Positions 5,176-9,001 of a stretch of DNA of 9,001 nt are shown here, one piece after another. A model generated the notes under the pieces. That model was not told the origin of the DNA, made no database searches, and saw nothing but the letters and a program-made list of their open reading frames with translations. The DNA comes from Marmoricola sp. (GTDB lineage Bacteria > Actinomycetota > Actinomycetes > Propionibacteriales > Nocardioidaceae), in the NCBI GenBank assembly GCA_030151765.1, contig JASLCW010000218.1, positions 1 to 9,001 of the forward strand. Reading direction: 5' to 3'. Both the position numbers and the translations under genes were made by a program. Positions within the stretch are counted from its first letter, which is position 1; every line of letters begins with the position of its first letter.

Positions 5176-5540
5176 CTGGTCCGATGCGGAAGACGCGCGA
5201 TGCTGCCGAACGCGCGCTGGTCGTCTGCGATGTGCTGCGCGACCTCACCCCATCCGACCTCGACTCCTTCGCCGCCGACGTACGCACGCAATGGGCCGTG
5301 GAGATGGGACTGATCCGCATCGGCGAGGCCGTGAACCGGATACCGGCGACCTCGCTCGAGACCTTCTCCGGTCAGCCCTGGCGGGAGATCGTCGCCATGC
5401 GCAATTTCGCGGCTCACCAGTACGACGACCTCGACCCGCGCCGGGTGTGGCGCACCCTCACCATCGACGTACCGAGATTGCGCGACTATCTCGCGGAGAC
5501 GGTGATTCCGGCATCGACATCGGAGGATGAGCAGCAGTGA
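5172..5540 (+). CDS. hepT: HEPN-domain toxin (HepT/DUF86 family)
   Basis: A 122-residue all-helical HEPN protein with the expected features of DUF86/HepT: WAVEMGLIRIGEAVNRI, the segment PWREIVAMRNFAAHQYDDLDPRRVW, and the catalytic R-x4-H-x-Y motif at Arg77, His82 and Tyr84. Family members are RNases that stop growth when not held by the MNT partner, and the tyrosine in this motif is the known AMP acceptor in characterised pairs. All three residues are intact, so the toxin is probably functional. The start GTG 5172 overlaps the stop of the nucleotidyltransferase gene, which couples their translation; ATG 5184 is an alternative without a ribosome site. The stop overlaps the start of the DUF808 gene in the same way. 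The C-terminal tail (STSEDEQQ) is acidic and probably disordered. Confidence 0.87.
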   Translation: MTGPMRKTRDAAERALVVCDVLRDLTPSDLDSFAADVRTQWAVEMGLIRIGEAVNRIPATSLETFSGQPWREIVAMRNFAAHQYDDLDPRRVWRTLTIDVPRLRDYLAETVIPASTSEDEQQ

Positions 5541-6490
5541 GTGCGGGACTTTTCGGACTGTTGGACGATGTCGCGACGCTGGCCAAGCTCGCCGCCGCCT
5601 CGATCGATGACGTGGGCGCCGCCGCCGGGCGCGCGACGATGAAGGCCGCGGGGGTGGTGGTGGACGACACCGCCGTGACACCGCAGTACGTCCAGGGGAT
5701 CGCGGCGCATCGCGAGCTCCCGATCATCAAGCAGATCGCCATCGGCTCGATGCGCAACAAGCTGCTGATCATCCTGCCGGTCGCCTTGCTGCTCAGTGAA
5801 TTCCTGCCCGGCTTGCTGCCGCCGATCCTGATGATCGGCGGCACCTACCTGGCCTTCGAGGGTGCCGAGAAGATCTGGGAACGCTTCCACGGCGGCCACG
5901 ACGATGAGCCGGCGGCCGTCGCGGCACCGGACGAGGCCGCGGTGATCAAGGGTGCCGTGCGTACCGATCTGATCCTCTCCGCCGAGATCATGGTGATCGC
6001 GCTCGATTCCGTTGCCCACGAGGGCTTCTGGTCGCGCCTCGCCATCCTCGTGGTGGTCGCGATCGCCCTCACCATCGGCGTCTACGGCTTCGTCGGGATG
6101 CTGGTGAAGATGGACGACGTGGGCCTCGCTCTTGCCGAACGCGGCCGCGGCTTTGTGGCCCGCTTCGGCACCGGCATGGTGAATGCGATGCCCAGGGTGC
6201 TGGCCGCGATCGGCGCGATCGGCACCGTCGCGATGCTGTGGGTGGGCGGGCACATCCTCGTCGTGGGCGCGCATGACCTCGGCTGGCACGCGCCGTACGA
6301 CGCCCTGCACCATGTCGAGCACAGCGTCCGCCACGCGATCGACGTACCCGTGCTCGGCCCGGTGCTCGCCTGGCTGAGCAGCACGCTCGTCTCAGCGGTG
6401 GTCGGCCTGGTGATCGGCGCGGTCGTCGTACTCGTGATGCACCTGCTGCCGCGGCGCAAGGCGCACGTCAGTGAAGATGTTCCTGCGTGA
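5537..6490 (+). CDS. DUF808/YedI-family integral membrane protein
   Basis: A 317-residue membrane protein resembling E. coli YedI along its length (about 305 residues there). Matching segments are GLLDDVATL near the start, HRELPIIKQIAIGSMRNKL (59-76), PPILMIGGTYLAFEGAEKI (95-113), IKGAVRTDLILSAEIMVIAL (137-156), TIGVYGFVGMLVKMDDVG (179-196) and an AMLWVGGHILV helix (232-242). About six hydrophobic segments lie at 74-92, 94-110, 147-160, 167-190, 222-246 and 276-303; a His-rich loop (251-266) precedes the last. The family's function is unknown. GTG 5537 overlaps the HEPN stop (GTGA), with GGAGG at 5522-5526 ten bases upstream, so it is the third gene of the toxin-antitoxin operon, an unusual position. 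Its last 23 bases overlap the end of the opposing regulator gene. Confidence 0.9.
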   Translation: MSAGLFGLLDDVATLAKLAAASIDDVGAAAGRATMKAAGVVVDDTAVTPQYVQGIAAHRELPIIKQIAIGSMRNKLLIILPVALLLSEFLPGLLPPILMIGGTYLAFEGAEKIWERFHGGHDDEPAAVAAPDEAAVIKGAVRTDLILSAEIMVIALDSVAHEGFWSRLAILVVVAIALTIGVYGFVGMLVKMDDVGLALAERGRGFVARFGTGMVNAMPRVLAAIGAIGTVAMLWVGGHILVVGAHDLGWHAPYDALHHVEHSVRHAIDVPVLGPVLAWLSSTLVSAVVGLVIGAVVVLVMHLLPRRKAHVSEDVPA

Positions 6491-9001
6491 GCTGGTCGCG
6501 GCGGGTGATGTCGAGCTTGCGATAGACCGCTGACAGGTGCGTCTCCACCGTCTTGCGGGTGACGTGCAGGTGCGCGGAGATGTCGCGATTGCTCAGTCCT
6601 GAAAGGGCGAGCTCGGCCACCCGGCGTTCGCTCGGGGTGAGCCGGCGGGGGTCCGAGCGCGACAGTCGTACGCCGGTCGCAGCGAGTTCGGCGCGCGCGA
6701 ATTCCGCACCCGGCAGGGCACCGCACTCGGTGAGGATGTCGACCGCGCGATGCAGGTGCTCGCGTGCTTCGACCTTGTTGCCCCGGCGGCGCAGCAGCGA
6801 ACCGAGTGTCAGCGACGCCTGTCCGGTGCGCCAACGACTGCCCGTCGGAAGGAGCAGCTCCACGCCCCGACGGGCGAGCTCGACGGCCTCGTCGTGCTCG
6901 GCGGCGACGGTGGCGAGCACGCAGAGTGCCTCGCCGGTGAGGTGCGCGACACCGCCTGCCTCGCAGAGATGCAGGTGCTCGAGGGCCAGCTCCCGTGCCT
7001 CGTCGATGTGGCCGAGGGAGCGCAGCGGTTCGACCGCGAGCGGGCGCCAGCAGACCCACGTCGGCGAATCCGCGCCCAGGTCGTCGAGGAGTGCGTGCAG
7101 TCCGTGCGCCGCCTCCAACGCGCGCTCGTGTTCGCCCATCGCCTGTGCCACCGAGGCATTCGCGTCCCACACGAGGGCCGCGGCCGTCGACGGCGTGCCT
7201 GGAGGCGGTGCGTCGGGGAAGCGCGACAGGACCTCGCGAGCCTCCTCGAGGCGGCCCTGGCGGACCAGCGTCTCGGTCAGCCCGGCATGGCCGAGCGTCT
7301 GGATCAGCAGGCCGCCGTCGTGGTGGGAGACCATCGACCGATAGTGGAGCTCGGCGACGGCGAGGTTGCCGGCGTCGTACTCGGTCAGGGCCCGGACGAA
7401 GCTCGCCGCGATCATGCCGACGGTCGACCCGGTCGATTCGGCATGGGCGAGACCGGCGTCGGTGAGGCGTCGTACGGCGTCGTAGTCGCCGATCCGCCCC
7501 AGGAAGAGCCGGGGCCAGACCCAGTCCCCCGACTCGGGGAACTGCTCCGGGGTCTGCCAGTCACCGATCACCCGCGCGGTCAGCGCCCGGATGACGGGAG
7601 CCGGCTCGTTGGCGCAGACGGCGAGATAGAGCTGCTGCATGAGAAGCAGCCGTTCGCCGGCGGTTTCCCCTTGCAGGTCGGCGAATTCGGCGAGGCGGCG
7701 GCGTGCCTCCGGAACGCGCGGCGGGATCAGCAGCGCGATGGCCGCCCAGGCCGCGGTCACGGTCAGCACCAGCTCGCGGTCCAGGCCCGCCAGCTCGGCG
7801 AGGATGCCGTCGAGCACCTGTGCGCCGTCTTCGTGGCGGCCCGCGAAGGCACACGCCGCGGCCAGCACCAGCGCGCGCGGCACCCGGGCCACGGGATCCG
7901 TCGTACGGTCCAGTGCCTCGAAGAGAGTGCCCAGGCAGGCCGGATCGAAGGTACGCATCTGTGCGAGCCCGAGATCGGACAGCAGATCGGCGAGCTGCTC
8001 CTCGGGGGCGGGCTCGGCCCGGGCCCGGAGCAGCAGCGCCACCGCGGACTGTGGTGCGCCCACCGCGATCGCCTCGGCCGCCGCGCTTCTGAGGACATCG
8101 ACGGCCCATGGATCCCCGACACCCGTCGTGAGGAGCAGATGTGCCGCCGCGTGGGTCGGATCCTTGAGAAGCCGGGCTGCCGCCCGATGCCGGGCGTCGC
8201 GGGTGTCCGGGCCTATAACCGCATAGACCGCGGTGCGCAGGAGACCGTGCCGGAAGGACAGGCCCGATCCGTCGGCGAAGAGGCCGGCCCGGCGCAGGTG
8301 GTCGGCGGCTCCGGCGGCCTTGTCGGTGTCGAGCTCGGCGAGCGCGGCGGCGTCGGGGAGGCTCGCCGTATCCAGGACCGCCACCGCCTGGGCGAGCGTC
8401 TGCTCGGCGTCCGGCAGTCCGGCGAGGCGCGAGACCATCAGGTCGACGACGCTGTCCGGTACGGCGGCATGCACCTGCTGGGGATCCACATGCGCTGCGT
8501 CGTCGGCGAGAGCATCGGCCAGCGCGTGCACCAGGAAGGGATTGCCGCCGGTCACATCGAGCACCGCGGCCGCCGTACCGTTCGGCACGTCCGGCCAGTG
8601 TTCGCCGAGCAGCACCGAGATGCCCGCACCCGACAACGGCTCCAACCTGAGTATGACGGCATCACGGTCGGCCACCAGTGCCGAGAGTGTCGGCGTACGG
8701 TCGACGGACTCGTCCCGCGCGGCCACCACCACGGCCAGCGGAAGGTCGGCCAGGCTCTCGCGCAGTGACCCGAGGAAGAGCAGCGACTCCTCGTCGGCCC
8801 ACTGGGCGTCGTCGACGGTGAGCAGGAGCGGGTCGTTGCCGACGAGCTCTTCGAGCAGCCAACCCAGGCTGTGCAGCATGTCGCCCTGCGCCGGAGGCTC
8901 GGCGCGATCCGATTCGGTGCCCCACAGGTGCGTGAGCGCAAGACGTGCCGGACCGGCCTCGAGCGCTGCGCGCTGCTCGGCCGCGAGCTGGCGGACCGGC
9001 C
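6468..9001 (-). CDS. Large ATP-binding LuxR-family transcriptional regulator (LAL), N-terminus outside window
   Basis: The frame is open from the TGA at 6468-6470 to the right edge, giving about 843 residues with no natural start. The Walker A loop must lie beyond the edge. Visible parts, from the N-terminal side: a linker with RQLAAEQRAALEAG, the Walker B strand PLLLTVDDAQWADEESLLFL (about 57-76 of the visible part), the sensor-like strand LAVVVAARDES, then about 600 residues of Ala/Leu-rich helical repeats of TPR type that fit effector binding in this family. The last 59 residues (DNA 6471-6647) are a LuxR helix-turn-helix: LTPSERRVAELALSGLSNRDISAHLHVTRKTVETHLSAVYRKL. Such MalT-like regulators activate transcription after ligand and ATP binding. 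An internal ATG at 8879 is not the start, because the family sequence continues upstream (GTESDRAEPPAQGD). No target can be named. It converges on and overlaps the DUF808 gene by 23 bp. Confidence 0.9.
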   Translation of the reverse strand, partial: PVRQLAAEQRAALEAGPARLALTHLWGTESDRAEPPAQGDMLHSLGWLLEELVGNDPLLLTVDDAQWADEESLLFLGSLRESLADLPLAVVVAARDESVDRTPTLSALVADRDAVILRLEPLSGAGISVLLGEHWPDVPNGTAAAVLDVTGGNPFLVHALADALADDAAHVDPQQVHAAVPDSVVDLMVSRLAGLPDAEQTLAQAVAVLDTASLPDAAALAELDTDKAAGAADHLRRAGLFADGSGLSFRHGLLRTAVYAVIGPDTRDARHRAAARLLKDPTHAAAHLLLTTGVGDPWAVDVLRSAAAEAIAVGAPQSAVALLLRARAEPAPEEQLADLLSDLGLAQMRTFDPACLGTLFEALDRTTDPVARVPRALVLAAACAFAGRHEDGAQVLDGILAELAGLDRELVLTVTAAWAAIALLIPPRVPEARRRLAEFADLQGETAGERLLLMQQLYLAVCANEPAPVIRALTARVIGDWQTPEQFPESGDWVWPRLFLGRIGDYDAVRRLTDAGLAHAESTGSTVGMIAASFVRALTEYDAGNLAVAELHYRSMVSHHDGGLLIQTLGHAGLTETLVRQGRLEEAREVLSRFPDAPPPGTPSTAAALVWDANASVAQAMGEHERALEAAHGLHALLDDLGADSPTWVCWRPLAVEPLRSLGHIDEARELALEHLHLCEAGGVAHLTGEALCVLATVAAEHDEAVELARRGVELLLPTGSRWRTGQASLTLGSLLRRRGNKVEAREHLHRAVDILTECGALPGAEFARAELAATGVRLSRSDPRRLTPSERRVAELALSGLSNRDISAHLHVTRKTVETHLSAVYRKLDITRRDQLTQEHLH

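Noticed and set aside
5332..5337. TGAACC inside the HEPN gene as a SigL-type -35
   Set aside because: No CGTGT-like -10 follows at the required distance; it is coding sequence for VNR.
4911..5681. 256-codon minus-strand open frame across the toxin-antitoxin genes
   Set aside because: It crosses three well-supported plus-strand genes and gives a Ser/Arg-rich product without domains.
6750..8768. 672-codon plus-strand open frame opposite the LuxR regulator
   Set aside because: It lies wholly antisense to a gene with clear family motifs. Its translation is Arg/Gly/Gln-rich without a recognisable domain, as expected for a shadow frame in high-GC DNA.
8877..8879. ATG 8879 (minus) as start of the LuxR regulator
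   Set aside because: The frame stays open to the edge with family-like sequence, and the Walker A region needed by the family is still missing, so the gene starts outside.
1..9001. CRISPR array, insertion sequence, tRNA or rRNA
   Set aside because: No regularly spaced repeats, transposase motifs with terminal repeats, or RNA gene sequence were seen on either strand by eye.

Overview
The window is a gene-dense stretch of chromosome from a high-GC actinobacterium. The evidence is strong G/C bias at third codon positions, frequent GTG starts, starts without a Shine-Dalgarno sequence that sit just after -10 elements, an F420-dependent reductase, a SigL/RslA-like sigma and anti-sigma pair, and a giant LuxR-type ATPase regulator. 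I cannot fix the genus; a Propionibacteriales/Nocardioides-like or mycobacteria-related lineage would fit. No tRNA, rRNA, insertion sequence or CRISPR array is visible.

Layout, left to right. (1) Positions 2-1274, plus strand: the C-terminal part of an F420H2:NADP oxidoreductase, then a short-chain dehydrogenase closely resembling type-2 3-hydroxyacyl-CoA dehydrogenase (HSD10). (2) Positions 1300-2858, plus strand: a protein with about five membrane segments and a C-terminal zinc-dependent phospholipase C domain (alpha-toxin/Bc-PLC fold), coupled by an ATGA overlap to a small four-helix membrane protein. A perfect 20-bp hairpin at 2865-2910 ends this unit. (3) Positions 2915-4684, plus strand: an ECF operon. 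A promoter matching the mycobacterial SigL consensus lies six bases before the ATG of a secreted lipoprotein (PF03640 type), followed by a SigL-like ECF sigma factor and a zinc-binding RslA-like membrane anti-sigma factor. The promoter suggests autoregulation. (4) Positions 4696-6490, plus strand: a three-gene operon behind a leaderless promoter that carries a 14-bp palindrome. It encodes an XRE-HTH/minimal nucleotidyltransferase fusion (MntA-type antitoxin), a HEPN toxin (HepT type) and a DUF808/YedI-like membrane protein, with GTGA overlaps at both junctions. (5) Positions 6468-9001, minus strand: most of a large LuxR-family ATP-binding regulator whose N-terminus lies beyond the right edge. 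Its 3' end overlaps the DUF808 gene by 23 bp.

The parts most worth a second look are the self-consistent SigL-type promoter on the lipoprotein-sigma-antisigma operon; the toxin-antitoxin pair with its own DNA-binding domain, probable operator and a translationally coupled DUF808 protein; and the membrane-tethered phospholipase C fold with its small membrane partner. Three genes (1300, 2949 and 4732) share one architecture: a -10 element ending exactly six bases before the start codon, as expected for leaderless mRNAs.
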